DNA of 64,000 nucleotides from G963701675 sp963701675 (lineage in GTDB: Bacteria > Planctomycetota > Planctomycetia > Gemmatales > Gemmataceae): assembly GCA_963701675.1 (NCBI GenBank), contig OY969623.1:4154001-4218000 (forward strand). Reading direction: 5' to 3'. Shown in pieces: positions 1 to 8,444 of the stretch (its first letter is position 1; the number at the start of each line of letters is the position of its first letter). The position numbers and the translations under genes were made by a program. Under the pieces are notes generated by a model. That model was given only the letters and a program-made list of their open reading frames with translations. It did no database searches and had not been told where the DNA came from.

Positions 1-1993
1 CGCGCATCTGCTGGGCCAGACCGGCGAGGGTCTTTGGCTTTAGTCCGGTAACGGACCCAAACACGATCTCGATGGTCTCGATGCGATAGACTTCGGCGCT
101 GCTGTGACAAGCAGTGAATGCCTTGGCGAGCAGTTCTTCGTCCAATTCGCTGCCGGGCAGCGCGCGGAGCCGTTTGATCCACTTGGAAAGATCAACAAGG
201 TTGCGTTCCTGCTTGGAACGGGTAAGGGGAATGCTCTGGGCGCGCATTTCGAAGCCATACATGTACATGTAAGGGTTGGTGTGCTTCCGCGCTTCGTTCG
301 GATCGTGATTTTTGGTCCACACGCGAATGAACTCGCTCACCAGGGCCTTCGCCTTCTCCGGGTGGCTCATCGCCAGTTGCTCGATGTAAGGAAACGCTTT
401 CTCTTCTTCGTTGACCTTCAAGTAAAGTTGGGCCGTGACCATCGCGAGTTGCGGCTTCATACCGTCGTCGATGAACGAATGCCATTTCTCGCCAGGGCGA
501 ACGTCGAGTAAATCACCGGTTCGAATCGCTTGGGGGACGTTCGGTTGCTGCATCTGCATGTAATTCGGCATCGGCTCATCCAGGTTCAAATAGTAGATGT
601 TGCCGAAGCGGTCGCGCTGCATGCGTGGTCCGAGCCCGCTGGAACGGTCATATAGCCGTGAGTGTTCCGCTTCTCGAAGCCAATTGCCTGCAAGAAGGGT
701 GAGAGTTTCGCGCCATGCCGTCGCACGTTCGGGAGCAGCTTTCAAGAGAGCTTCAGTCGCTGCCTTTTGCAGTTCCAGTTCTTTGTGCCGGAACTGGCTG
801 TTCATGGGTTGCGTCTGAAGTCCCTGCGCTACAACGCCGCCGACCGTGGCGAGAATATCCATGCCGCGCTGTGCGTCCTTGGTAAAGCTCTCATCGAGCC
901 AGGTCTGGCCTAGTTCTTCGCGAATTTTGGGCGCCAGCTCTACGGCACGCTTGAGCGCCTCGTCCAGATTGGTTTGAGACGTGCCCTTGGCAGCAAGAAT
1001 ACTCTGCGTCACATTCCAAGCCTGCTCCAGATGTGTGACCTTCTTCTCTTTGGCATGGAGCGCCAGCGCGACGCGGGCAAGCAAGTTCAGCGCTTCATGG
1101 TCGTTGTCGGTCCGCGCTTTTTCGAGCGTCGGCAGAAAGTCGCCGATGTAAGTGACTTGGCCCGCGGCTAGGAGTAGTTGTGCCACCTGGCGGCGCGTGA
1201 GGACCGCCTTATCATCCGGTCTCGCCGATTCTTCTTTGAATCGGACGACGGCATGTTCAATGGCGGCGGTGCTCGACAACGCGCGCTGGAGAATGCCGCC
1301 CAGGCGGGCAACGGTATCCTTGTCGAGCGCGCGTGGGGACGCCGCGGCCAGGCCGAGCATGTCGTTTACGGAAAACACATTCTGTTCGGCGAATTGTTGC
1401 AGGTTCATCGGCCCGCTTTGCCCCATGCGAACGGGCATCCCCATCTCCATCATCATCATCATCCGTTCCATCTCGCCCTCGTCGACGCCGACGCCGGGTT
1501 GTGGAACCGGCATCGGGCCGCCGCGCGATCCGGATTGCAGTGATTGAAGCAACTGACGATATGCCGTCTTGCCTTCTTCTTCGGGCAGGCCCATGAGATA
1601 GGCTTGCACCGCGCCCCAATTGCCCAAAGTGACATCACGGCGAAATTCCGCCAGTTCCTCGTCGATCGGGTCCTTCTTCTCGGGCTCGGGCTTGCTTTCG
1701 TCTTTCTCGGCCGGCTTGTGAAATGTCGCCCAGCCTTTCAAAATGGCCGACGGTCGGCGGTCGAACTGGAGTTGTTGCAACTTTTGTAGCCGTTGATTCT
1801 CTTTCGGCGGTTCGGCGGGCGTACCCGGTTGTGCCGGCACAGCAGTCGCCTTCTTAACGTCCAGCGGTGCCGCTGGCACTCGCCCCGCGGGAAGCGATTG
1901 CGCAGGTTGAGTAGTCTGCGCCGGTTGCTGACCGAATACGTACGAATGAATGGCAAGTACTACGACGGTGGACAAGAGCCGCGCATGCGTCAT
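1..1993 (-). CDS. Secreted alpha-helical protein, C-terminus outside window (partial)
   Basis: The frame is open from the ATG at 1993 to the window edge, giving at least 664 codons. The N-terminus (MTHARLLSTVVVLAIHSYVFG) reads as a signal peptide, followed by a Pro/Gln/Ala-rich linker and then a long, mostly helical region. A methionine-rich stretch near residues 175-190 (EMERMMMMMEMGMP) is unusual. The rest has the texture of a TPR-like or solenoid protein, but no repeat could be placed confidently. It lies downstream of the MoxR/DUF58/Bat operon on the same strand, after a roughly 70-base gap, and may belong to it. No function is recognised. It is clearly coding: no stop in 664 codons and strong third-position GC. 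Confidence 0.75.
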   Translation of the reverse strand, partial: MTHARLLSTVVVLAIHSYVFGQQPAQTTQPAQSLPAGRVPAAPLDVKKATAVPAQPGTPAEPPKENQRLQKLQQLQFDRRPSAILKGWATFHKPAEKDESKPEPEKKDPIDEELAEFRRDVTLGNWGAVQAYLMGLPEEEGKTAYRQLLQSLQSGSRGGPMPVPQPGVGVDEGEMERMMMMMEMGMPVRMGQSGPMNLQQFAEQNVFSVNDMLGLAAASPRALDKDTVARLGGILQRALSSTAAIEHAVVRFKEESARPDDKAVLTRRQVAQLLLAAGQVTYIGDFLPTLEKARTDNDHEALNLLARVALALHAKEKKVTHLEQAWNVTQSILAAKGTSQTNLDEALKRAVELAPKIREELGQTWLDESFTKDAQRGMDILATVGGVVAQGLQTQPMNSQFRHKELELQKAATEALLKAAPERATAWRETLTLLAGNWLREAEHSRLYDRSSGLGPRMQRDRFGNIYYLNLDEPMPNYMQMQQPNVPQAIRTGDLLDVRPGEKWHSFIDDGMKPQLAMVTAQLYLKVNEEEKAFPYIEQLAMSHPEKAKALVSEFIRVWTKNHDPNEARKHTNPYMYMYGFEMRAQSIPLTRSKQERNLVDLSKWIKRLRALPGSELDEELLAKAFTACHSSAEVYRIETIEIVFGSVTGLKPKTLAGLAQQMR

Positions 1994-2066
1994 GAGAGTG
2001 TCCCCACGAATGGTGGTTCGAAAAGCGGCTGCAATTGCGCGAAGCCGATACAGTGGTATGTTTCTG

Positions 2067-2771
2067 TTAATGTCCGGAGGTATCGACGGGTGGTCCTAAA
2101 CTTGCGCCACGTGCGTCTTGCGGTTTTGTGCCCTTATTTGCACTGCGACCGCGGCACTTACCGCTGCAACAACCCTTGCACTGGCTCGGAAGTGACAACC
2201 CTTGCAAGTCGCTGAGCTCCATGCGTGCCAGTCGGATCGCGGCCTCCAGATCTTCTCGGTGCTTTTTGGCGGAGTCGGAGTCGCCGGCGGTTTCGGCTTG
2301 CTCGGCAAGCAGGCGGTAATTCTGCCGGGCGGCTTCGATTTCCGGCTCCCACAATTCCTTTTGCTCGCCTGCAAGCCTCATCAGCCAGGTCATGTAGTAT
2401 TGGGAGCTTGCGAGCGACGATCGAGCTTCGGCGAGCACCTTAGCATCGGCGTTTGTGTCACTCTTAAGCTCTTCCACCAAGGCCAGTAGATCGGCGTGTG
2501 CCTCGGGAAGCTTTCGCGCGTTCATCTGAGCTTTCGCGCGCTCCAATCGTATCCGACGGCTTTCTGCGGTTTTCTCCGGCGGTAGTTTTCCTAACGCTTC
2601 GGTGTATTTTGTGTCGGCCTCGACGAAGTCCTCTGCGGCGGCGCACTTATCGGCTTCCGCGAGCAGTGCCGCCACTTCGTCGAGTTTCATCCGCTCTTGC
2701 CCGGGACCATAATGCCAAGCGCCCACGAGCACCGGCACCAGCAACCAGCCGACGAGAATTACGGATCGCAT
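2067..2771 (-). CDS. Exported helical (TPR-like) protein with Cys-rich tail, end of Bat operon
   Basis: A 234-residue protein starting with a hydrophobic segment (MRSVILVGWLLVPVLVGAW), either a signal peptide or an anchor. Residues about 30-190 are helical, with TPR-like pairs (AEADKCAAAEDFVEADTKY, then EAHADLLALVEEL). The tail holds a short cysteine cluster, CKGCCSGKCRGR, followed by a basic, disordered end. It starts 36 bases after the stop of the BatB-like gene on the same strand, so it probably ends the Bat transcript. TPR proteins (BatC/BatE types) commonly accompany BatA/BatB, and that is the most likely role by context. The cysteine cluster might bind metal or be oxidised outside the cytoplasm; this is inference. 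Confidence 0.7.
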   Translation of the reverse strand: MRSVILVGWLLVPVLVGAWHYGPGQERMKLDEVAALLAEADKCAAAEDFVEADTKYTEALGKLPPEKTAESRRIRLERAKAQMNARKLPEAHADLLALVEELKSDTNADAKVLAEARSSLASSQYYMTWLMRLAGEQKELWEPEIEAARQNYRLLAEQAETAGDSDSAKKHREDLEAAIRLARMELSDLQGLSLPSQCKGCCSGKCRGRSANKGTKPQDARGASLGPPVDTSGH

Positions 2772-2806
2772 GGCCGACGACCTCCCTTACCTTGGTACGT
2801 CACATT

Positions 2807-3838
2807 TCACGGACTTTCCTCTAGTGTAACCACCTCGCGCCGTCTTGTCTTCGTGATTCCGGCGCCCGGCGCCAACTTCGTCTTAGGAACCCCCGGCCGC
2901 CAGCGTGTGCCGAAATAATGCAACCCGAGCGGCAGAAGCCCGAGAATCGCCGCGCCGAGCCCGCAGGCAATGAGAGCATACTCGCGCCGCGTCAGCTTGT
3001 CGAACGGGCTTTGGCCGGGCACGGCTGTAATCTGCCGCAACAAATCGCTGCTCAGGTGCTTTTCATTTCCGTTGTGATAAGCTCCGTTCAATCGTGCCGC
3101 GACCTGGCGAAGGGTCGAGGCGTCTTGTCGTGAGTGGTGCCCGTCGATGAACTTTCCGGCCTGCATATCGCCGACGCCGACGATCACGACATGCGCCACC
3201 GATGCGGGCATCTTCGGCATCCCCGTCGCAGGAACCGTGTCGCCGTCGCTAATCACCACGACGGTAGTGCTGCTCGGCTTCCACGGTTGGGCGGTCTTGG
3301 CGGCGAGCTCTAACCCGGCGAAGAGATTGGTTGGCCCCGGCTTGAAAGCATAGTTCATCGGCAGATCGTTGAGAATGTTGCGAATGATCTCCAGGTCTGT
3401 CGTGTTGACGACCACCGGCTTCGCCTCGGTATAGGTGGCAATCACCGACGTGCGGTAACGGTCAATCGGCACACGCTCAAAGAACGATTTCAAGAGGGCT
3501 GTTGCGCGCTGGGACCGAGTCTGTTTATGCTCCGGGCCGGCGTCCTCGAGCTTCATGCTCGGCGACACATCCAACACGAGAACCAGATGGCGGTACTCGT
3601 TTTCGGGAATTACTCCTACCTTGTGCGACTTGGGCGGCGCAAGATATAGGGTAACCATTCCCCAAGTCAACGCGCCGATTGAAGCCACACGCAAAACCGG
3701 TGCGACGCGCGCCCACGGCGCCGGTTTTCGTCCAGGACCGAAAGCTAGCGCGGTCACATTCCGGATGCGGCGCGCATGAATCTGCTCCGCCGCGACGGCG
3801 AGGATGACGACTCCGAATGTGATAAGTTCCGGAACCAC
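2807..3838 (-). CDS. BatB-like von Willebrand factor A membrane protein
   Basis: A 343-residue protein with N-terminal hydrophobic segments (about residues 4-17 and 48-67), an extracytoplasmic VWA domain and a C-terminal membrane segment (about residues 285-308). The metal-ion-dependent adhesion site is intact: D90-V-S92-P-S94, a threonine in PGPTNLF, and the later SDGD. It lies 17 bases after the BatA-like gene, in the order typical of MoxR/Bat operons. Such proteins are thought to act with a MoxR ATPase in envelope maturation or stress tolerance. The N-terminal pair of helices is shorter than in some family members, but the length is normal. Confidence 0.85.
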   Translation of the reverse strand: MVPELITFGVVILAVAAEQIHARRIRNVTALAFGPGRKPAPWARVAPVLRVASIGALTWGMVTLYLAPPKSHKVGVIPENEYRHLVLVLDVSPSMKLEDAGPEHKQTRSQRATALLKSFFERVPIDRYRTSVIATYTEAKPVVVNTTDLEIIRNILNDLPMNYAFKPGPTNLFAGLELAAKTAQPWKPSSTTVVVISDGDTVPATGMPKMPASVAHVVIVGVGDMQAGKFIDGHHSRQDASTLRQVAARLNGAYHNGNEKHLSSDLLRQITAVPGQSPFDKLTRREYALIACGLGAAILGLLPLGLHYFGTRWRPGVPKTKLAPGAGITKTRRREVVTLEESP

Positions 3839-3855
3839 GGATTATCTCGTACTTT

Positions 3856-4770
3856 CTACCACGGCGTGTACCGCATTCCGTATAGCGACACGGTCGCCAG
3901 GCCAACCAATGCCATGCCCGCAATGCAATAAGGCATGAAATTGTCCAACGTCTCGGCCAAACTCTTTTCCAGGCGTGCTTGTTTCATCACGTCGATGCGT
4001 TTGAACACGACTCTCAAGGCATCGGGATCGCCCGCTACGAATACGTCGCCGCCGGTGACGCCCGTAATGGTGACCACCTCATCCTGAATACGATCGTCGC
4101 CGATGATCACCGCAAAAACGGCGATGTTGGCATCGCGAAGTTCTTTGGCGATGGTATCGGCATTCCCGCCGTGCAAGTCGGCACTCATACCGTCCGTAAT
4201 TAGAATGATCGCTCGGTCGCCCTCCTGGCGTTGAACTAATACTTGCTTGCAGGCGATCAGGGCCTTGCCGATTTCCGTGCCACCGAATCCAGGCGGAAGA
4301 TTCTCCGGCCGCATGAAAGGCGGGGAGCACCGAACCGCGGATATGTCCTCTGTCAACGGGCACCAATGCAACACATTGTTGCCGAAAAAAGTAAGCCCGA
4401 ACGCGTCGCCCTTACGATGGCTACAGAATTCCTCCACGGCCTTCATGGCGCCGTCGTAACGAGTTCCATCGGCGAAAGGTGCCGTCATGCTGCCGGAAAC
4501 GTCCACGCACATTTCGATGTTGGTGAGCGCCCGCTTGGTTTGCGGCTCACCGGTGCGCTGCGGTCCGGCCAGAAGGATGATGGCTACGGCCAAAAGCAAC
4601 GGCATCAGCGATTCAGCGATCCCTACGATGAAATGCCATCGGCGACCGCTGCCTGGTTTGCCATGATCAAACGGGAGAACGAGCCGCCCGCTTTCACGCC
4701 TCCAAACCCAAAGGAGAAGCGCTGCGGGCAAGACCAAGGCGATCAGAACTAACGGATACTGGAAACTCAA
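3856..4770 (-). CDS. BatA-like von Willebrand factor A membrane protein
   Basis: The start is placed at a TTG at 4770, because it forms a 4-base overlap with the stop of the upstream gene and has GAGGAG eight bases before it. An ATG at 4806 would lie inside the upstream gene. From there the protein is 304 residues: an N-terminal helix (SFQYPLVLIALVLPAALLLW), a second helix near residues 54-69, a VWA domain with the MIDAS D90-V-S92-G-S94, GGTEIGKAL and ITDG, and a C-terminal helix just before the end. This is the standard BatA layout. It is translationally coupled to the upstream gene and followed closely by the BatB-like gene. Confidence 0.85.
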   Translation of the reverse strand: MSFQYPLVLIALVLPAALLLWVWRRESGRLVLPFDHGKPGSGRRWHFIVGIAESLMPLLLAVAIILLAGPQRTGEPQTKRALTNIEMCVDVSGSMTAPFADGTRYDGAMKAVEEFCSHRKGDAFGLTFFGNNVLHWCPLTEDISAVRCSPPFMRPENLPPGFGGTEIGKALIACKQVLVQRQEGDRAIILITDGMSADLHGGNADTIAKELRDANIAVFAVIIGDDRIQDEVVTITGVTGGDVFVAGDPDALRVVFKRIDVMKQARLEKSLAETLDNFMPYCIAGMALVGLATVSLYGMRYTPW

Positions 4771-5657
4771 CTCGCGCTCCTCGACAAGGTTTGCTTTGCC
4801 TCCCATCCCTGGTCGGGCACATTTTGGTACGGCCGAAGCAGCGCGTTGATATCCACGCCGACTTGAGGTCCAGGTCGGTGGAGCCAAATCTCCAATTGTT
4901 CCAGCAGTTGCCTGGCCTCGGCGTGATCGCGCATCTTGGCCATTGCCTCCGCAGGTCGTACTTCTTCAAGTCGCAGCCGTCGCCGCCAAAAGGCGAGGAG
5001 GGTGCGTTCTAACTCCGCCCGCTGCGCCAATGACAATGTTCCCGCCAGGCCACTCTCCACCAGCGGCCGCAACCGATCGGCTACGGTTTGTGGCTTCGCG
5101 CCCGCGTCCACGTCTTGCTTTTTTCGACGGCCAACCAACAGGATTGCCAGAAGCCCGATAACCCAAATGATCGCGGCCACGATGAGCAGAAGTCGGTAAC
5201 CGCCCAGCCACGGTGACGAGCGGGTCCCCAATTCATGCGGAAGAATCTGTCCAGCCGGCAACACCGTTTTGATGGCAACGCGAATCGGCGGCAGATCGCC
5301 GACTTCTGAACCGTCTTTGCGCAGAAGGTATTCGCGCAAGTCAAACGTTCCCGGTTCCAGCCCGTAGTATTCGATGTCGTAGCGGTGTGCGGTTCCATGC
5401 GGAAACACCGATGCGATTCGTACTACCATCGGCAACCGCGGATTACCGAGGGGCTTAACTTCCAACTCCGGACCCGGCAAGACCAACTGATCAATGCGGG
5501 CTTTCATTCCCACCGTCGTCTCGCGGCGGTCTTCTGCTCGGATGTCGGCAAGAGGGAAAAGTGGCAAGCCGAAGACCAACACGAACGGCCAGCTACGCCA
5601 GGGCATTGCGAAAAGCGAAGCCATACTTTCCATACTTACCCTGTTAGCGACTCTCAT
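4767..5657 (-). CDS. Membrane protein of the Bat operon with signal peptide and cytoplasmic tail
   Basis: The start is placed at ATG 5657, one base after the TGA that ends the intact-frame DUF58 gene; upstream codons in this frame belong to DUF58. The 296-residue product has a signal peptide (about residues 15-40), an extracytoplasmic domain, one membrane helix (YRLLLIVAAIIWVIGLLAILLV, about residue 160) and a charged cytoplasmic tail of about 110 residues with an RRRLRLEE segment. A protein of this layout sits between DUF58 and BatA in many planctomycete operons. No enzyme motif is visible. It probably anchors or relays between the MoxR/DUF58 cytoplasmic parts and the VWA proteins; this is inferred from position only. 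Confidence 0.75.
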   Translation of the reverse strand: MRVANRVSMESMASLFAMPWRSWPFVLVFGLPLFPLADIRAEDRRETTVGMKARIDQLVLPGPELEVKPLGNPRLPMVVRIASVFPHGTAHRYDIEYYGLEPGTFDLREYLLRKDGSEVGDLPPIRVAIKTVLPAGQILPHELGTRSSPWLGGYRLLLIVAAIIWVIGLLAILLVGRRKKQDVDAGAKPQTVADRLRPLVESGLAGTLSLAQRAELERTLLAFWRRRLRLEEVRPAEAMAKMRDHAEARQLLEQLEIWLHRPGPQVGVDINALLRPYQNVPDQGWEAKQTLSRSAS

Positions 5658-5658
5658 T

Positions 5659-6544
5659 TCAACGAGATCCACGGCCAAGCAGGTCGCGCGCCCGGAGGAA
5701 CAATCGCAGCTTGGAGACGAACGGTTGATTCGTTTCAATCTGAAGATAATCGACGCCGGCCCGGCGAAGGTCTTGCGCGACGATTTCAGGATCGAGCCAC
5801 TGGCGTCGGCCGCGGGTGACAAATCCCCGGCCGGTCTCGGCCTCACGAGCGCAAGAGGCCGCTGCCGCGCAGGCCCCGCTCCGCCGGATCCTGCAAGTGA
5901 AGTACGACACAGTCGTGTTGTTGCGACAGTAACTTCAGGGCCGGCATGGCTTGTGGGTCGTGCAGGTCGCTAAGCAAGATGACCATGCCGCGACTGGTCA
6001 GGGTCGGGCCGAGCTCGGCAATGCGGCGACCGATGGACGTCGGTTCGTCGTAGCGAAAATGACGAAGCCGATGCAGCCATTGCATGACTTGATCGCGGGA
6101 CAGACTCGGTCGGACGCGTATGTCTCTCCCGCCGACACCAACAAGCCCGACCGGACTGACGCGCTCTAAACACGCAAATGCCAAGCCGCCGGCAATGTGA
6201 ACCGCCACCGCATACTTGCTTCGCCGCTCGGAGCTGACCGTCATGGACGCTGATGTGTCGAGGAGTAAGTAACAAGGCAAGCGCTTGGGCGCTTCATACT
6301 CCTTGACGTGGATTCGCCCCGTGCGCGCCGTGACGCGCCAATCGATGGACCGCACCGGATCGCCCCATTGATAGGGACGCGATTGAACGAATTCGATTCC
6401 GGAACCGAGGAACGGAGAGCGGTCGGTTCCGTAGCTTAGACTGTCGGCGAGCTTCCTGACGGCGATGTGAAACTTCCGCGCATCGAGAGTGTCGCAAGTT
6501 TCGAGAAAACCCTGCAAGGCGGCCTCCGGATCACACCAATACAC
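5659..6544 (-). CDS. DUF58 protein, interrupted by a frameshift near 5850
   Basis: From the GTG at 6544 the frame reads a typical DUF58 protein: FLGSGIEFVQSRPYQWGD, then IDWRVTARTGRIHVKEYE, then a VWA-like core starting LLLDTSASM. It hits TGA at 5843, after GLLRS. The expected end of DUF58 continues in another frame from about 5850 down to 5659 (REAETGRGFVTRGRRQW...RARDLLGRG). Joining the frames requires two extra bases in the short CG repeat at 5849-5852, or loss of one base, so this is either a 2-base contraction or a sequence error. The start overlaps the MoxR stop, as is usual. If the break is real, the protein loses about 60 conserved residues. DUF58 proteins partner with MoxR ATPases. 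Confidence 0.8.
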
Positions 6545-7565
6545 CGTCGCGATTTACAGCGCCGAGATCGTGAAGGATTTCTTGTAACACGTCGGAACCC
6601 GTGCGACCATCGGCGAGGGCTTCGTAGTTCAGTCGCATCCGATGGAGAAGCGCGTCCTCGGCGAGTGCAAACAAATCGTCCGGGACAACGTAATGACGAC
6701 CATGTATGAGTGCTCGCGCTCGAGAGGACTTGATGAGTGCGATTCCGGCCCGGGGACTTGAGCCTAGTTCGATATTGGGATGCACGCGGGTCCGCTTCAC
6801 GGTTTCGACCACGTGCTCGAGAAACGTATCGCTAACATACACGGTTTGCACAGCCTCCATCGCGGCGACCAATTGCTGTGTCGATCCCACCGGCGCTGAT
6901 TCGAGCACGTCGAATTCGGTACGCGCGACCGCGCCGCGGTCTTCTCGACGCACGCCTAGTTTCATGTTTCGTTTGAGAATCTCGCGTTCCTCTTCTTTGG
7001 ATGGATAGTCCAGTCGATGGCACAGCATGAAGCGGTCAAGCTGCGCTTCGGGCAACTCGAACGTGCCGCTTTGTTCCACGGGATTCTGTGTAGCAATTAC
7101 CAGGAACGGCGCGGGTAACTTGTAGGTCTCTTTTCCGATAGTCACCTTTCGTTCTTGCATGGCTTCGAGCAATGCGCTTTGCACCTTTGGGGCCGCACGG
7201 TTGATTTCGTCGGCCAATAGCAAGTTGGTGAAGACAGGCCCCTTGTTGACGCGGAACTCACTCGTTCGCTGATCAAGCACTTCCGAGCCGAGAATGTCCG
7301 AGGGCAATAGATCGATGGTGAACTGAATGCGTGCGAAAGAAAGGTCGATGGTTTTGGATAGTGCGGCGACGAGCAGCGTCTTGGCCAGGCCCGGCACACC
7401 TTGCAAGAGCAAGTGGCCGCCCGTGAACAGCGCCACCAGAATCCGCTCGACAACCACATCCTGCCCCACCACGACCGAGCCGATGCGCGTCCGGACATCG
7501 TGAATGAACCGGATGGTGTCATCGACACCGGCAGTGTCCAGGGCCGATGGAGCTTCACGTTGCAT
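6531..7565 (-). CDS. MoxR-family AAA+ ATPase
   Basis: A 344-residue AAA+ protein from the ATG at 7565. Walker A is GVPGLAKT at about residues 56-63, Walker B is LLLADEINRA at about residues 112-121, and the sensor-1 region VIATQNPVEQSGTFELPEAQ is intact, as is the lid (DRFMLCHRLDYPSKEEE). MoxR ATPases act as chaperone-like motors that mature or activate VWA-domain partners. It is the first gene of the minus-strand run that continues through DUF58, the membrane protein and the BatA/BatB-like proteins. The 220-base gap upstream faces the divergent DUF433 gene, so the operon promoter should lie there. Confidence 0.93.
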   Translation of the reverse strand: MQREAPSALDTAGVDDTIRFIHDVRTRIGSVVVGQDVVVERILVALFTGGHLLLQGVPGLAKTLLVAALSKTIDLSFARIQFTIDLLPSDILGSEVLDQRTSEFRVNKGPVFTNLLLADEINRAAPKVQSALLEAMQERKVTIGKETYKLPAPFLVIATQNPVEQSGTFELPEAQLDRFMLCHRLDYPSKEEEREILKRNMKLGVRREDRGAVARTEFDVLESAPVGSTQQLVAAMEAVQTVYVSDTFLEHVVETVKRTRVHPNIELGSSPRAGIALIKSSRARALIHGRHYVVPDDLFALAEDALLHRMRLNYEALADGRTGSDVLQEILHDLGAVNRDGVLV

Positions 7566-7791
7566 GCTTGACAACCCTCGTGCGACTTGGGGGCGACGGC
7601 AGGGTCAAAGGCATCACTAAGAATCGTTGTACAAAGTGATGCTACTGGAAGCCGCAAAGAGTGTAAAGCGAAAAGCAGTCGCCCCGCTCGCCAGCGCGTC
7701 CACTCATGATGAGTGAATTCTGTGCCACACCAATCTACAAGGAAACGTTATAATGCTCGCTGAGGGTTAACTAGAATTCCCGAGGTATTCC

Positions 7792-8016
7792 ATGTCAATG
7801 CTCGATTGGCGACATTGTTCTGCAGTGCAACGTTCGGCCGACACAGTGAGTGGCGCGTGGGTGTTTCGGGGAACGCGTGTGCCGGTGAAGTCGCTTTTCG
7901 AGAACCTTGAAGATGGCGCTACAGTCGATGACTTTCTCGAGTGGTTTCCCGGCGTCGAGCGCAAACAAATTGTCGCCGTTTTGGCGTTCGCGGAGCAGAC
8001 GCTTACTACCACCTGA
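7792..8016 (+). CDS. DUF433 antitoxin-like protein
   Basis: A 74-residue protein with the DUF433 pattern: VSGAWVFRGTRVPVKSLFENL, then a helix pair ending FLEWFPGVERKQIVAVLAFAEQ. DUF433 proteins are small helix-turn-helix proteins usually encoded just before a DUF5615 (PIN-like) toxin, and that is what follows here after 11 bases. The product probably neutralises the toxin and may repress the pair. Two ATGs (7792 and 7798) are possible starts. Confidence 0.8.
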   Translation: MSMLDWRHCSAVQRSADTVSGAWVFRGTRVPVKSLFENLEDGATVDDFLEWFPGVERKQIVAVLAFAEQTLTTT

Positions 8017-8027
8017 CGGACGCAGCC

Positions 8028-8345
8028 GTGCGTGTATTGTTCGACCAAGGCACTCCCGTTCCGTTGCGGCGGGCACTGACGGCACATGTTGTCTCCACAG
8101 CCCACGAGATGGGGTGGTCGACTTTGTCCAATGGCGACTTGTTGAATGCCGCGGAAGCACAATTCGACGCCTTCATCACCACCGACCAGAACTTGCGCCA
8201 CCAACAGAATCTTGCCGGTCGGCGTCTCGCGATTCTTGTCCTTCCCTTTGCCAGTTGGCCGAAATTGCAGTTTCACCTTCCACGCATCGTGTCAGCAATC
8301 GACGCATTGAAGCAAGGCGACTACGTTGATCTCGCCTTACCATAA
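8028..8345 (+). CDS. DUF5615 PIN-like toxin
   Basis: The start is placed at GTG 8028 because homologues begin with a strand like VRVLFDQGTPVPLRR and the codons upstream overlap the antitoxin. The 105-residue product has the PIN-like acidic residues of DUF5615: the N-terminal D in LFDQ, GDLLNAAEAQFDAFITTDQNL, and the strand AILVLPF. It is the probable ribonuclease toxin of a type II pair with the preceding DUF433 gene. The ATG at 7941 would add 29 residues lying inside the antitoxin gene and is unlikely. Confidence 0.78.
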   Translation: MRVLFDQGTPVPLRRALTAHVVSTAHEMGWSTLSNGDLLNAAEAQFDAFITTDQNLRHQQNLAGRRLAILVLPFASWPKLQFHLPRIVSAIDALKQGDYVDLALP

Positions 8346-8444
8346 ACTGAGTAACTCGAAACCGCGCTCGGCGGAGTCGATTTTCACTCTGCAGTGAGAC
8401 GGCACGGGCCAGTTCACAAAACTTCACACCCCCGTTCGCCCACG

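Noticed and set aside
5843..5845. TGA in the DUF58 gene as selenocysteine
   Set aside because: The frame after the TGA does not continue the family; the conserved end is in another frame, so it is a phase break.
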